Program-made: the position numbers and the translations under genes
In this document: positions 52,583 through 64,000 of the stretch, one piece after another
Layout of the letters: every line of letters begins with the position of its first letter
How positions within the stretch are numbered: position 1 is the stretch's first letter
NCBI RefSeq assembly: GCF_905475345.1
Contig: NC_066588.1
Span: forward strand, 3,246,501 to 3,310,500
Source of the DNA: Vespula vulgaris
Taxonomy: Eukaryota > Arthropoda > Insecta > Hymenoptera > Vespidae
DNA length: 64,000 bases
Reading direction: 5' to 3'
Notes under the pieces: model-generated
What the model was told of the DNA's origin: nothing
Databases searched by the model: none
What the model saw: only the letters and a program-made list of their open reading frames with translations

Positions 52583-55500
52583 ATGTAGTAAAAAGAAAGG
52601 AACAAGACAATATAAAACAAAAAAAAAAAGAAAAAGGAACGAAAAGAAATATATATAAATAAATCCATTTTATATATCATATATTACACCTTAATAACAC
52701 ATTTGCATCTTGCAAGGGTCATCGAGATCATTTATTTCCTTTATACTACAAAATTAATTTTAATATTTGTAATATGACAAATATAATATGTATATGCGTA
52801 TTTTAAATATATTTTTTCCCAAGACGTGTTTTACAATTATAATATCCTTCGAATATATTAGTAAATAATAAGACTCTATTAGAATGCAAATAGATGTATA
52901 ATGAAAATAACCACTTTGCGTTTTCATATTTCTAAACTGATCTACAACGTCCAGTTAATGTAATTAACACCGTCAAGATGAGTCAGAGAGCGTGTGTAAT
53001 CATGTTACAACGTTAGATGCGGTTTCTTCCTTACATTTGTCATTTGACCATTCATTTGTTCATTCATTGATAACTATTACAAACGAAATACATATATATA
53101 AATTTTTTTTTAATGTAACATTCAGATAAACATTTCGTTAAATAATGCTAATAATTCGTAAAAAAATTACCATCCCTTTATCTTGTATTCTCTATCTCGC
53201 TATTTTTCTAATGGCACTCTCTCTCTTTCTTTCTCTTTCTTTAAATTGCAAATCTTGGTACCATTCTCATTTCCCATTGAACCTTACATAATCCGATAGA
53301 AAGTGTCGAAGATAATAATTGACCGAGGACGTTCGAGTGAGTCAACCGTCGTTTCGTCGAAATAATGTAGAAATCAAAAGAGAGAAAGAGACGTGATTTA
53401 TATAAAAAAAAAGAAAGAAAGAAAAAAAAAGTAACACCAAAACAAAATATAAACATTTCATTATTTTTCTTTCGATTTTACGAGTGGATGTTTTTATGTC
53501 GTCTGGAAGCAAAAAAAAAAGAAGAAAAAAGTACAAAAAAAGAAAATAAATTCCAAAAGGTAAGCGGTGAGGTATAATACGAACGTAGTGGCCTGAGGTT
53601 CGAAGTTAATCAACGTAATACGTGTAACTTTTAAAAAGATGCTTTTATAGTTTGGATAATATGTCCCTCTCGGTCAAACAAAAGCTTATTTGTTTGACCG
53701 TATGCGGTATGTAATAATAATAGCTATATTTTATATCCACAAAGGCAATGGCCACGGGCACGTGCGTCAATGATTCTGTTATGCCAAACGGACGGACTCT
53801 CAATTAGAAATACGTGCGATGATTTTAATTAATCGAAATGTGTCTGTTACAAAAAAAAAAAAGAAAAAAGTCTTCCATCTTCTCTCGAACTCCTCTCCAA
53901 CACCTACCCCCGTTTTTTCCCCGTTCATAACAATTTGACCTTGAACATACACGGTTTCATCGGATAACGCAACGTTGCTGACCTTAACTGACCTTGCTTT
54001 TTTTTGTTCTCTCTCTTTTTTCTTTCTTCCTTCTTTTTTTTTTATTTTCTTTGCTCGTTTGTTACACTCGTCTATGTATTTATTAATTTCTTTCTTTTCC
54101 CTTTCGTTTCTTTCATTTTAATTTTCAATATCATTCGGTCAATTTAACGATATTTCGTAAACGACCAATTGTTTCATTGTCGTAAATTCTTTTTTTCTTT
54201 TTTCTTTTTTTTTTAATCTTTGTTTCTTTCTTCCTTTAATAAGAAGGACGATTTAGTATCTACATATATATACGTATACTTATACGAAATATTTCTCGTG
54301 TACGTTCTTCGATTACACCATATTTCTTTTATAATTTAAAACGAGTCCTAACCTTGACTCAATTTCCATTGAACGAGTACGATTCTCTTACGTAGTTGAT
54401 TTTAAGTTCGAAGCTTGGGTCATAAGTATGCGTTCGGTGACACCAACCAAAAACCACGACCTTCTATCCGATTTCGTCGTACTGTATATAAATATATACA
54501 TACTCAATGTATTTCAAATGTCCGATAGATTCTTACCTTCATAACGATACATAAATACTTTTAACTGTACATATATGTACATGTATGACCGATTTCTATT
54601 ATTTTATTTTTTACATTTATCTTTTACTTTTATTTTTTACTTTTATTTTTATTATAAATAACGCAATAGGAATGATTTTAGTTAAGAAAAATAATTCTCG
54701 AAAATTTGAAGATGATAAAAATATCAATCGTCGCGTGTACGTGTGTGCGTGTGTTAAATCTTGTGATCTTGCGATTTGTTTAGATTTTTTTATTTTATTC
54801 AATTTTTTCATACGATTAATATTTATCTTGATATTTAAATTGTGTTTTTAATATTTAACAGAATACTTTCATTTCTTTTTTATTTCGTTCATTAATTAAT
54901 TTAATTCTATATAATCATTTCAAATTTGATTATTTATTCGCTATTGTACTTTCTTTATTTTTCTTTAAAAAAAAAAATGATTTTTATTAATGTATACTTA
55001 TGTTAAATTGAATTTGTTTTTTATCTATAATGATTGAATATTTGAATGTTTCATTTTTTTAAATTTGTCTTATGTTGCAAATCATCAGATTTAATTCTTT
55101 TACAAAGATAATAGAATTGTTTAATTTCTCGTTCCTCTTTGTTTCGCTTTTATTTTCTTTCTTCTTTTTCCTTTCAAATAAATTTTTCTTCCACATGTTC
55201 AAATCGTTCCAACTAACAATTGGCTGATTTTCTTTCGCATGTCGATGCCACTTTAGGAATAAAAATTTCTTTAAAGGATAATACGGTCAAGAGAGATCCA
55301 TTCTGGGCAATTTGTGATACGTAATTCTTACACGATTACGTGGCAAAGGGATCGCAATTTCTTTTTTTTTTGGTATGAAACATAAAATAACGAGAACAAT
55401 GATAGCCAATAATATTAAATTACATAAGTGACGGTCTTTTTTTTGTATGTAAGTAAGTACATAAGTAGATACATGCATAGTTGAAAAAAAAAGAAAAAAT

Positions 55501-55725
55501 AAATTATATACGATTTTTGATTTCATTTGATTGCAAAACTCACTTTATCACCTATTATTATTATTTTATTATTATTTTATTCAATTGCCATTTACAATCT
55601 GATTTGCATTAAAAAGATCTGCAATGATTTATATATCAATGAATAATCCAGAAAAAAAACTTTTTATTTGATTGCAATGCATATCAAATGATTTATGTTA
55701 TACCAAATATTTCAATTAAATTTTA

Positions 55726-55727
<2 letters not shown>

Positions 55728-55764
<37 letters not shown>
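55728..55764. repeat. (TA)n microsatellite abutting the mariner-like element
   Basis: A run of about 18 TA units ending five bases before the left inverted end. TA is the target of mariner elements, so insertion into or expansion from the target is plausible. Confidence 0.8.
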
Positions 55765-55767
<3 letters not shown>

Positions 55768-55768
55768 C

Positions 55769-55994
55769 ATTGGCCAATAAGTACAGTGTCATAATTTTTA
55801 TAAATTTGTATTATAAATGAATAAAACCGAATGGATATATTTTTATTTGAAAATATTTGATATCTTATATCCAAATAGATAACACTATAGAATATTTTTC
55901 TTTTTTCATTGAAACACTACAATATTTAATATTTAAATAAACGATATTAATATTTTTTCGATTGAAAATTTCATGACATTATTTTTTGACCAAT
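55769..55994. mobile_element. Mariner-like MITE remnant
   Basis: Left end ATTGGCCAATAAGTACAGTG then TCAT (55769-55792). The reverse complement of the right end (55994-55973) reads ATTGGTCAAAAAATAATGTC then AT. The TTGG(C/T)CAA...AAGTA...GTCAT pattern resembles mariner-type inverted ends. Internal 180 bp is AT-rich without transposase. Confidence 0.55.
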
Positions 55995-57685
55995 TCGTCA
56001 TATACTATGTATTTGATTAAGTTTATTTGATTCGTTGGTAAGGTATGTATATATAATACGATTGTATGTACATGTATAACTCGTAACTCTTGAGGAAGCG
56101 TTCGTTTTCGTTGAAACGTGAAAGCGTGCGAAACTTGAGGCAACAATCGATCCTACGTCTAACTTTAAACTGGTTTGGAATATTCTCTTAATCCTCTAAC
56201 GTCGTATATGTTATTTTTTTATTTCCGATATATTTTGTCTCTCTCTCTCTCGCTCTTTTTCTCCTTTTTTCTTACTTAAAAAAGCTTTTAGGCTTCTAAT
56301 TAGATATCTTACGATTTAGGCTTGTAGTTATGTAATTTGAAAAAGGAACTAGCCTATAAAAAGTCTCCGAAGAGATTAATTGGGTTTTAAAATTATTTAG
56401 GAATTTTTAGCCCATCAAGAAACTTTTAATTCTAATAGTCTTATTTTCATAATTATTTAAATTATTCATAGGAAAGATTGTACAATATGGAGTTGATTAT
56501 AAATTTTTTTGATCTTTCTTAGAATCGTAAAATAATTTCCTAATCTTGTTGGTTTACCATCTTTAAAAAAAAAAAAAGAAAAGAAAAAAAGAAAGGGAAA
56601 AAGATTAGTTTAAAAATAATCTCGAACGAAAGAGATTAATTGATTTTTAAAATCACCTACGAACTATATTTATTTTACTTACTACTTGTTAATAAAGACT
56701 TTGCTCGTTAACATAATTGCAACATTTCATTAATCATCTATTCGCAAAGATCAAAAAAGCGGAAAAACATTTAAAAGCGAAGTCTATCACAATGTGAAAC
56801 AAAAAAAAATAAATAAAAGAACTTGTACTTTAATAAATTTTTTTTTTTTTATTACTACTATAAGTGTCGTTCTTTTTTCTTTTTATTTATTCGATTGTTT
56901 TTTTTTTATATGCTTTTATAGATAAATGATGAAATATCAAAATAATGAAACTATTTTTATAGAAAACGAATATATTCGCAAATACTTGAGGTGAGAGAAG
57001 ACATACCGTTGATTTTCTCGACAGGATGATGTTGCAGTTTCCGCGTTAGATAAAAAGCATTAGAAACACTACTACAATAACGACGAAGAATGAATGTGAC
57101 CGTAGGATGTAATCAGTTTTTTTTTTTTTTTTTGATGTTTTACGAGCCAGTATGTTCTTTCTACCGAGACTTATCAAGATTTTTCTTTTTTAATTATTTA
57201 TTTACTTCTTTATTTTATTTATTTAATATTTATTTTATTACTATTCTTACATTCTCTTTTTTCTTCCAAAGAAATCAACAAATGAAATTTAATAATCAAT
57301 TTATAAGCTCATCGTATCGCTAATAAAAACGGCTATTTTCCTTTTATCGAGATATTTATATTTTTCAAAAGAACATAAAAATCGACAAATATAATTTAAG
57401 GAAGAATTTAACGATTTCATGATCGAACATATAAATAAGGACGAAGTTATAGATTACTATAACAAGAACATGTATGAATTAAAGACGTTTCTCTTGGAAA
57501 AAAAGTTGAGAATTTCACGTCGAAAGATCGTAAGTAAATTCTATTGGATTTACCGTTGCGAGAAGATGGAGACGGTATTGGACAATACTTTAGCGTGTAC
57601 ACTTGGCAAACACTTGCATTTTCCTTTGTACCTTCTAGAAAGTGTATTTCTCTCTTGGTCTTTCACATCGTTCGTTCGTAGCCTT

Positions 57686-57768
57686 ACGACCACATCATCA
57701 TCGTCGTCGTCATCGTCATCGTCGTCGTCGTCGTCGTTGTCGTCATCGTCATCGTTGTCGTCGTCGAT
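57686..57768. repeat. (TCG/TCA)n trinucleotide repeat
   Basis: About 83 bp of TCG and TCA triplets (poly-Ser on plus, poly-Asp on minus if read). It is the reverse-orientation counterpart of the tract at 42713-42840 within the same presumed gene. Confidence 0.85.
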
Positions 57769-58841
57769 GATTTCTTTGTGAAATTCTTTCAAAGCCATTT
57801 GTTTAATGCACAGCTAATTAACGCTCCGATGATTTTATCTTACGCTTTAACTACACCGAAGACAATCCCGTAAATAATTTCTTCCTTTATTCATTTTTTT
57901 TTCTTTTCCTTTTTTTCCTTTTCAATTTTTATTTGATATTATAATAGAAGGATGCTTCGTCGTACGTAAAATTACTTATGCATATACATATGTATAAATT
58001 TGTAATTACGTATATATCGTAGAATAAATATACACAATAAAATTTTTAACTTCGATTCAATTCGAATCCAAAAATGAAAGACAATTTTTGATATCAATGA
58101 TATGTACTTATATATGTATATACATATGTATGCATATTACTCATCTTTATACCTTATTGTAAACTCAATAAACTTATAAGCTCGAGAGGTGAAAGCGAGC
58201 CACTGATGCCAATACTACACGGATAACTCTGAAGATTTTAATACGTCTTCTTTATTTAATGCTACGCCAACGAGAGGATCAGACTCTGACCATTTAAAAT
58301 GAAATGAAATTATCTTTATATTAATTTTTACTTAACACGTGCTAATACATCGAACGAATAAATTATCTTACGACATAAAATAACATTCTTTTCTTCCTTC
58401 TTTTTTCTATCTCTCTCTCTCTCTTTTTTCTTTTTTTTTTAATTAATTATATATTCATTATTGAAATATTAAAAAAAAACGTATGAACGTATGTATTATA
58501 AAAAAAAAAAATGTGTAAAATGTTATATTAAAATTAATACGTAATTTACTAATTTTTATATACTAATCAATCATTATACAATATTTTATATAACGTATAA
58601 AAATGATTTGATTATAGCTAATATAATATATAATAATAAATTAATAAATAATTATAGATAATTATTTGAAAAAATTCAGGTTTATCGATGATAAGAATAA
58701 ATTTGGTGATAATAGAATCACAATTGAATTTTCTAAAACGAAGATGTGTAAAATGAAACGAATATAAATAAAATTGCAATCACAGATTGAAATGAATCTC
58801 TTTCATGATACTTGATTAAAATACACATCGATCTTCGTTAC

Positions 58842-58911
58842 GTTCGACTCGGATATTCGGAGTTGAAGATTTGGCCATCATCCGATACTTTCAAATCTCC
58901 TCCGGCATATC
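58842..58911 (-). CDS. Candidate upstream coding exon of the ABCH transporter
   Basis: On the minus strand CTAATCTACAG at 58921-58912 is a good acceptor and AAC/GTAACG at 58842 a donor. One frame of three is open across the 70 bases: YAGGDLKVSDDGQIFNSEYP then SRT. Its 3' phase (2) is exactly what the acceptor at 48781 needs, giving [23 protein letters not shown]. The exon has no Met, and the needed upstream exon (ending in phase 1) was not found. It may instead be untranslated, with translation starting at 48729. Confidence 0.45.
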
Positions 58912-58946
58912 CTGTAGATTAGTTAATTTTACAAAATTTATTCGTT

Positions 58947-58949
<3 letters not shown>

Positions 58950-58993
<44 letters not shown>
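58950..58993. repeat. (TA)n microsatellite
   Basis: About 22 TA units just upstream of the candidate ABCH exon. Confidence 0.85.
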
Positions 58994-58996
<3 letters not shown>

Positions 58997-59340
58997 TCAC
59001 GTGTATAAAAGAGAAATTTTCTTTGCGTCAGTATAATTGATATTTCCAGAATATATTAAAAAAACATAAAAATAATCACGCAAAACAAATTATTTTATTC
59101 ATTTGGCTGATTAGTAATACTAAAATTTTTATCGTACAGAAAAAAAAAGAAACAAAAAACAAATGTCGATACTTCGGTCGAAATTTTCACAAACGAATTT
59201 ATTAAAAAATATTTAACGAAAAAAAAAAAAGAAAAAAGAAGAAAAAGAAAGAAAGAAAGAAAAACTATGACATTCAAATTGTTAATATAATAATGATTAA
59301 ATAATATTATTATCTTTATTTCTTTGTTTTTACGACACGA

Positions 59341-59617
59341 TTATAAATAATTATACGAGAGTTTCTGATCATGAAAACTCTTCACGAAGATTTCTAGAAA
59401 TTCTATGGCGTCTAACGAAACTAGGCTACTTAAGATCATTGGATAAAGATCTACGGTATTGTTTACGGTATCTTTATGACGATCAAGATCTAAAACTTTC
59501 TTCGCGTAACCAACTAACGATAATATATAAAAAGAAAAAGAATCTGATTTAAAAATCGTTAAAGGAACTTACGAAAGACTCTATTTCAGGGATTTCCATT
59601 TCCAAATCGAAATACAT
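59341..59617 (-). CDS. Candidate small two-exon protein or ABCH 5' exon
   Basis: Minus-strand ATG at 59617 opens MYFDLEMEIPEIESF, which ends at a strong donor (GTAAGTTCC) at 59573. A second stretch runs open to TAA at 59341: KVLDLDRHKDTVNNTVDLYP, MILSSLVSLDAIEFLEIFVK, SFHDQKLSYNYL. The amino-acid make-up is protein-like, not repeat-like. Joining needs either an AAG acceptor at 59500 (67 residues, phase 0) or the better TTATCGTTAG acceptor at 59514 with a weaker donor GTTCC at 59569 (phase 1). The product is unrecognised. The first part could also be a 5' exon of ABCH carrying an upstream ORF. Confidence 0.3.
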
Positions 59618-61159
59618 GATTTTAAACCCGGTTGTCCTTTCGATTCGTATACACACATACACACGTATATATATATATATATATATCACATGTAAGTATC
59701 CAAATATATAGTGTAGTAAACGATATTACCTCTCACTTACGCGCGTTTATGCAATCGATCGAAACGTGCACACAGGGCATCGATGTTAGTGTCGAAGTAA
59801 TATATATATAAAAGATATATCTCAAAGAAAAAAAAAATCGAAGCAAAAAGAACAGGACAAACTTATAAAAAAGAAAGAAAAAAAATTCATTAACATTCAT
59901 AATCATTAAGATTACGTTCGACTACGTTTTTAACGTGGATCAAAGAATTTTTTTTTTCTTTTCATTTCCTTTTTTTTTTTTGAACACTTTTCTAACACTT
60001 CTTCTAACACTTACCTTCCAATCATTGATCCTATTTTTTTCTGCTATCCTTTTCTTATTTCCTTATAATTTTCGGCCGCGACAGTGTCTCCTTTCTTTTT
60101 TCCTTCTCTTTTTCTTTTTTCCTTTTTTTCTCGGATGGTCCACAGTAATAATAAAAATGAATACACCAGAAATCAAAAGGATTTGTAACACGAGAGCGTT
60201 CGAACGTTATAATCCTTGGAGGAATTCTTCATCGATGTTATGTTCGTTATCATCAACGATTTACTCACACGATCAATATACATACATATGTATATCGTTG
60301 TGAGAAAAAAAATAGGAGAAATATTTTTCTATTAAAAAAAATATATATCTCTTCGTTTGATTTTTTTCTTTTCTTCAAGCGGTCACACAAGAAAATACAT
60401 AAGTACACTGTGTGTAAAACGACATTTAAAAAAAAAATTAAAGAGCGCCGTTAGAATATCGTTATCGTTACCGACTATTTAAGAGATTTAACAGAACGAT
60501 TTTATAAAAACCGATTCGTTCTTGTAATATAAACCGGGAGAGAGGAAAAAAGGAAAGTACAGTAGCAAATACGAATATTCGTTTTTACAAATGTGCAATT
60601 AGCGTGTGTTCGTTTGCGTATACAATCAGACAACACCAATATAATCTCTCTTTTTCGATGCCCCACACTTCTAATACCTCTTGCTCTTGCTTAGAAAACT
60701 AATTTTAACTCTCCTATGGAGAGTAGAGTAGTCTTCGAGAATAAAAATCGCGCACGAAGAAACCCGGTGGAATCGCGATTGGGGGTTGATTAAATTTCTT
60801 TTTTAAACGAAGACGGGAATTTCTTTCGATTTTTTTCTCTATTTCAATCCTTGTTATTTTTTTCTTCCTCTTTTCGGAGAACCGATGAACCGATATACAC
60901 AGACAAACAAACAAAAAGAGAGAGAGAGAGAGAGAGAGAGTACGTTACAAGTAGTCGCGATCCGTACCGATGAACGATTCTATGCGAACTAACGAATTAT
61001 TAAAACGCGACGCCGTTCTGCGTACACTTTCTCTCTCTCTGCTTGCTTACTTGCTTACCAGCCTATCTACCTGCCTGCTACCTCTCTGCTTACTTGCCAT
61101 CGATTCTTAGGGTGGGAGATGAAATCCCTCTCCTCACCTTCATTCAGCATCCTTTCGAG

Positions 61160-61420
61160 ATTCTCTCCCTCCCCACCCTCTCACTCACTCTCTCTCTCTC
61201 TCTCCCTCTCTCTCTCTCCCTCTCTCTCTCTCTCTCCCTGTCTCTCCTTCTCATTCCATCTCCCTCTCTGTGTCTACCTCTCTCCCTCTCTCCCTCTCTC
61301 TCTCTATGTGTCTACCTCTCTTTCTTTCCGTGCCTATCTCTCTCTGTGTGTGTGTGTCTATTTCTCTCTCTTTCTCTCTCTTTCTATGTATCTACCTCTC
61401 CCTCTCGCACCCCTAATAAA
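61160..61420. repeat. Long CT-rich pyrimidine tract
   Basis: About 260 bp of almost pure pyrimidines on the plus strand built from CT, CCCT and TCTG units. It gives two overlapping long open frames rich in Leu and Ser that are artefacts. Confidence 0.9.
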
Positions 61421-63103
61421 TTGCTGTCTATATTTCTTGCTTCTTGTTTTTCTTTTCTTCATATCTTTCTATATCTTTTTCCTTCTCTTTCTCTTCGTTT
61501 CTTTTTTCGTTGTTTTTCATTTCTTTTTTTCCTTTTTTTAATTCCTTCCGAAAGTATTAATTCAAATGTACTAATGTAATACTAGTTATGCATATTAGCA
61601 TATGAATTTTTTTGTCTGCATCGTCGATCTATGTTACATAGAGTAGATATGTAATATCGATCGGTATATGTTGCTTCGATTTATCTTTCATTTCAATTGA
61701 ATCATTTTTTTTTTTTTTTGGTGTGATAATATCATCTGTTTGTTCTTTTCTTTTATTAAATGTAATTGTTAAATATAATTGTTGTAATCATTTAATCGGT
61801 ACTTTCTTAAAGGAGGGTTTCTATGGGTTCTGCGAGAATGTCTATTATGCAGCGATATACATATATATATATATATATATCTTTCTTTCTTCCCTTTTTT
61901 CAATGCTTTTTTCTTTTATCACTTTCTTTCGTATTCTTCTTTCAACCTTCTACTTACTCCTTTGAAGTCGGCGGATTAACTATCTTGCAAGATCGACGAC
62001 TTTCGAGACTTCTTCGGTCAGTAGTAACAGGTAATACGTCAGAATGAGCACGTTCGAAGCAAACAGGTCATGATCTTGGAACTTCTTTCTTGGAAAACTT
62101 ACATTACGATATTTAATATAGACACACATATACACATACAATTTCACGATTGGTTTTAACACTATTGCAAATCACATCCCACCTTTGTCTCTTTCCAGCG
62201 TTCTTTCTCCGAAATTTTCATGCTTATCGAAAAAACTAAATTTAGTCAAACGACCTTGAATAAATACGATCATTATTGCTGGATAATACAAGTTATTTCT
62301 CCTTCGAAAACAGAAATATATATATATATATATATATATATTGAAAGAATAAATTTATTTCAATGTTTTTGAATAAATACAATTTTTATCGATATTAAGA
62401 ATTATTTTTTCTTTTCTTTAAGATATGAATATTTATAAAAAGAACAAGTTTATTGCAATTACTTGAAGAAATGTAATTTCTATTTTTCGATAATACATAT
62501 CGCCACTCTTTGCCTCCCAAAAATGTTTATATTTATGAAAAAAAAAAAAAAAAATAAAAACAAAGAAAAAAGAAAATCACTTAATCATTTATTTCGATGT
62601 CATCGAAAAAGTACTATTTTTATTATTCCGTAGAATAAAATTATTTTCCTTTTTCAAAAAAATATTTATACTTATTAGAATAAAAAAAATATTCATTTCA
62701 ATGTCATTGAACAATAAAATATTCGAACGAATCAAAGAGTGGAACATTTTTCATCGCTTTAATATTTAAGTTGTGTTGTTATGTTCGACGAGAAAAGATA
62801 TGTTTCTATCTCCCTTTCAATTTGTAAATCTAATTCGTTTTTAAAGTATCGATCGAAAAAAAAGAATTTTTTATATTTTTATTCAAATTTTTTTTCACAA
62901 AAGCTGGTCAAAAATGTAATGAATGAATAGAAAGACGAAGAGAGAGAGAGAGAGAGAGAGAAACACTGATAATAAATATATTATGCAAAAAATAAATACA
63001 TAAGTACATAAATACATATATATCCTCGTTGAGGCTAATCACTGTGACGAAAGATTTGTATTAGAATAATCTCTGTACATATAACTACATATATGTATAC
63101 ACT

Positions 63104-63157
<54 letters not shown>

Positions 63158-63210
63158 TAGTATAGTATATATATACTATAATATGTATGTATACTCATGT
63201 ATATATATAT
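63104..63210. repeat. (TA)n microsatellite
   Basis: About 24 TA units followed by a palindromic TATAGTATATATATACTATA-type segment and a second short TA run. Confidence 0.85.
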
Positions 63211-63510
63211 ATATAGATGATGTGTAAAATGCTTGTGAATATTTTCTTAACAAATGTTACCTTGTATGGTGTTGATAAGATTACGTGGAATTTCTTGGTA
63301 AGAAATATGAGCTTTTTTCTTTTTCTTTTCCTTTTTTTATTTTTTATTTTTGTCAGCATTTATCGTAACATATGTATGTGTGGGTGTGTTATGTGTTTGA
63401 AATATGACAAAGCACATTTCTCTTTTCTTTCGAATTGACATTTAGATATTAACATAAGAACAAGAAAAAAATAAAAAAGAATACATGAAAAGATTAAAAA
63501 ACAAAAAAAT

Positions 63511-63550
63511 AGAAAAGAAAAGAAAAGAAAAGAAAAGAAAAGAAAAGAAA
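63511..63550. repeat. (AAAAG)n pentanucleotide repeat
   Basis: Eight near-perfect AGAAA/AAAAG units in tandem. The only pentanucleotide microsatellite recognised in the window. Confidence 0.9.
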
Positions 63551-64000
63551 AAATTCTGCATATCTGTCAAAAATTTCAATTCTCGTATTTATTATTTTTC
63601 TTTACACCTTCCTAACTTCTTTTCCTGTGACCTTGAAATCTTTTTCATTTTATTTTTCTTTTTTTATCTTTTCCTTCGTTTTCTGATTACGTCGGTAAAG
63701 ATGAAGAAAAGATGAAGCTTAGGAAAAAAAGATTGTTAAAATTATAAGATGACATTTCTCTATCGTTTTTACGATCGATGATGGAAAAACGAATTGTTGG
63801 TCTTACGTTGACAATATGTTGACATTTCATTGACCTATATTCCGTAAGTCACATAATTGCGATCAATGTCAATGTAAATTTTATAATAAGACAAAAAAAA
63901 GGATAAAAAAAGCAAATAAAGCAAAAAAAAAAATAAAAAGAAGATTTGATTTGAATCGAGGACTTTGATCTTACACATATACACATACACGCACATATTT

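Larger units (their letters stand above)
48782..58841 (-). other. Ten-kilobase interval upstream of the ABCH coding exon, probably an intron
   Basis: If 58842-58911 is an ABCH exon, this is a single 10-kb intron. It contains microsatellites, poly-pyrimidine runs, a mariner-like remnant and the CpG-rich block at 51895-52110. Open frames in it (for example at 55287-55526 and 57419-57781) have repeat-driven composition. No independent gene was recognised. Confidence 0.45.
59618..64000. other. Repeat-rich terminal region without a confident gene
   Basis: Contains poly-pyrimidine DNA, (GA)n at 60919-60941 and 62938-62960, (TA)n at 62318-62341 and 63104-63152, and many poly-A/T runs. 60720-61030 is less AT-rich and could be regulatory. 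Open frames at 59935, 61723, 63217 and 63485 are Phe/Leu/Lys-rich repeat translations. Confidence 0.5.

Noticed and set aside
57419..57798. Poly-Ser plus frame and poly-Asp minus frame
   Set aside because: Mirror readings of the (TCG)n repeat. The N-terminal part has no recognisable features or splice support.
61043..61579. Long Leu/Ser-rich open frames (178 and 140 codons)
   Set aside because: Produced by the CT-rich pyrimidine tract; periodic composition, open in two frames at once.
1..64000. tRNA, rRNA, CRISPR arrays, bacterial operons or integrated viral genes
   Set aside because: None seen: no cloverleaf with A and B boxes, no regularly spaced repeats, no reverse transcriptase, transposase or capsid-like frames.

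Overview
The window looks like nuclear DNA of an insect, most likely a hymenopteran (bee, wasp or ant). It is very AT-rich, genes are split by many short GT-AG introns (often 60-120 bp), microsatellites are abundant, and every recognisable product is an animal protein. The order is inferred from composition and gene style; the species cannot be named from sequence alone.

Layout. (1) 28-4969, minus: N-terminal part of a receptor tyrosine phosphatase (signal peptide, about six fibronectin III exons, membrane segment, start of the phosphatase domain; the gene runs off the left edge). (2) 8355-10343, minus: ribosomal protein L10a, complete in five exons, with a previously unlisted H/ACA snoRNA candidate in its third intron and a foldback element in its second. 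(3) 11369-14858, plus: TBCK (pseudokinase, TBC Rab-GAP, rhodanese). (4) 15227-19535, plus: a TBC1D32/broad-minded-like protein. (5) 20169-23546, minus: AIFM1, complete in twelve exons. (6) 25587-27698, plus: TCP11-like protein 1. (7) 29908-31963, plus: a CRAL-TRIO lipid-transfer protein. (8) 34759-48729 and probably on to 58911, minus: an insect ABCH half-transporter (snustorr/ABCG23-like) with very long introns. (9) 58912-64000: no confident gene, mostly simple repeats, plus one small spliced ORF candidate.

The spliced reading frames of Rpl10a (217 aa), TBCK (820 aa), TBC1D32-like (1141 aa), AIFM1 (663 aa), TCP11L1 (510 aa), CRAL-TRIO (287 aa) and ABCH (770 aa from the first Met of its exon) all close exactly from the hand-built exon models, which supports those models. 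The left 32 kb is gene-dense; the right 32 kb is almost wholly one transporter gene with microsatellite-loaded introns.

The genes do not form one pathway; they are independent neighbours. Notable points are two adjacent TBC-domain genes with opposite catalytic status, the intronic H/ACA RNA in the ribosomal protein gene, and several short terminal-inverted-repeat elements of which some share a GGRTGTTCCAAAA-like end.
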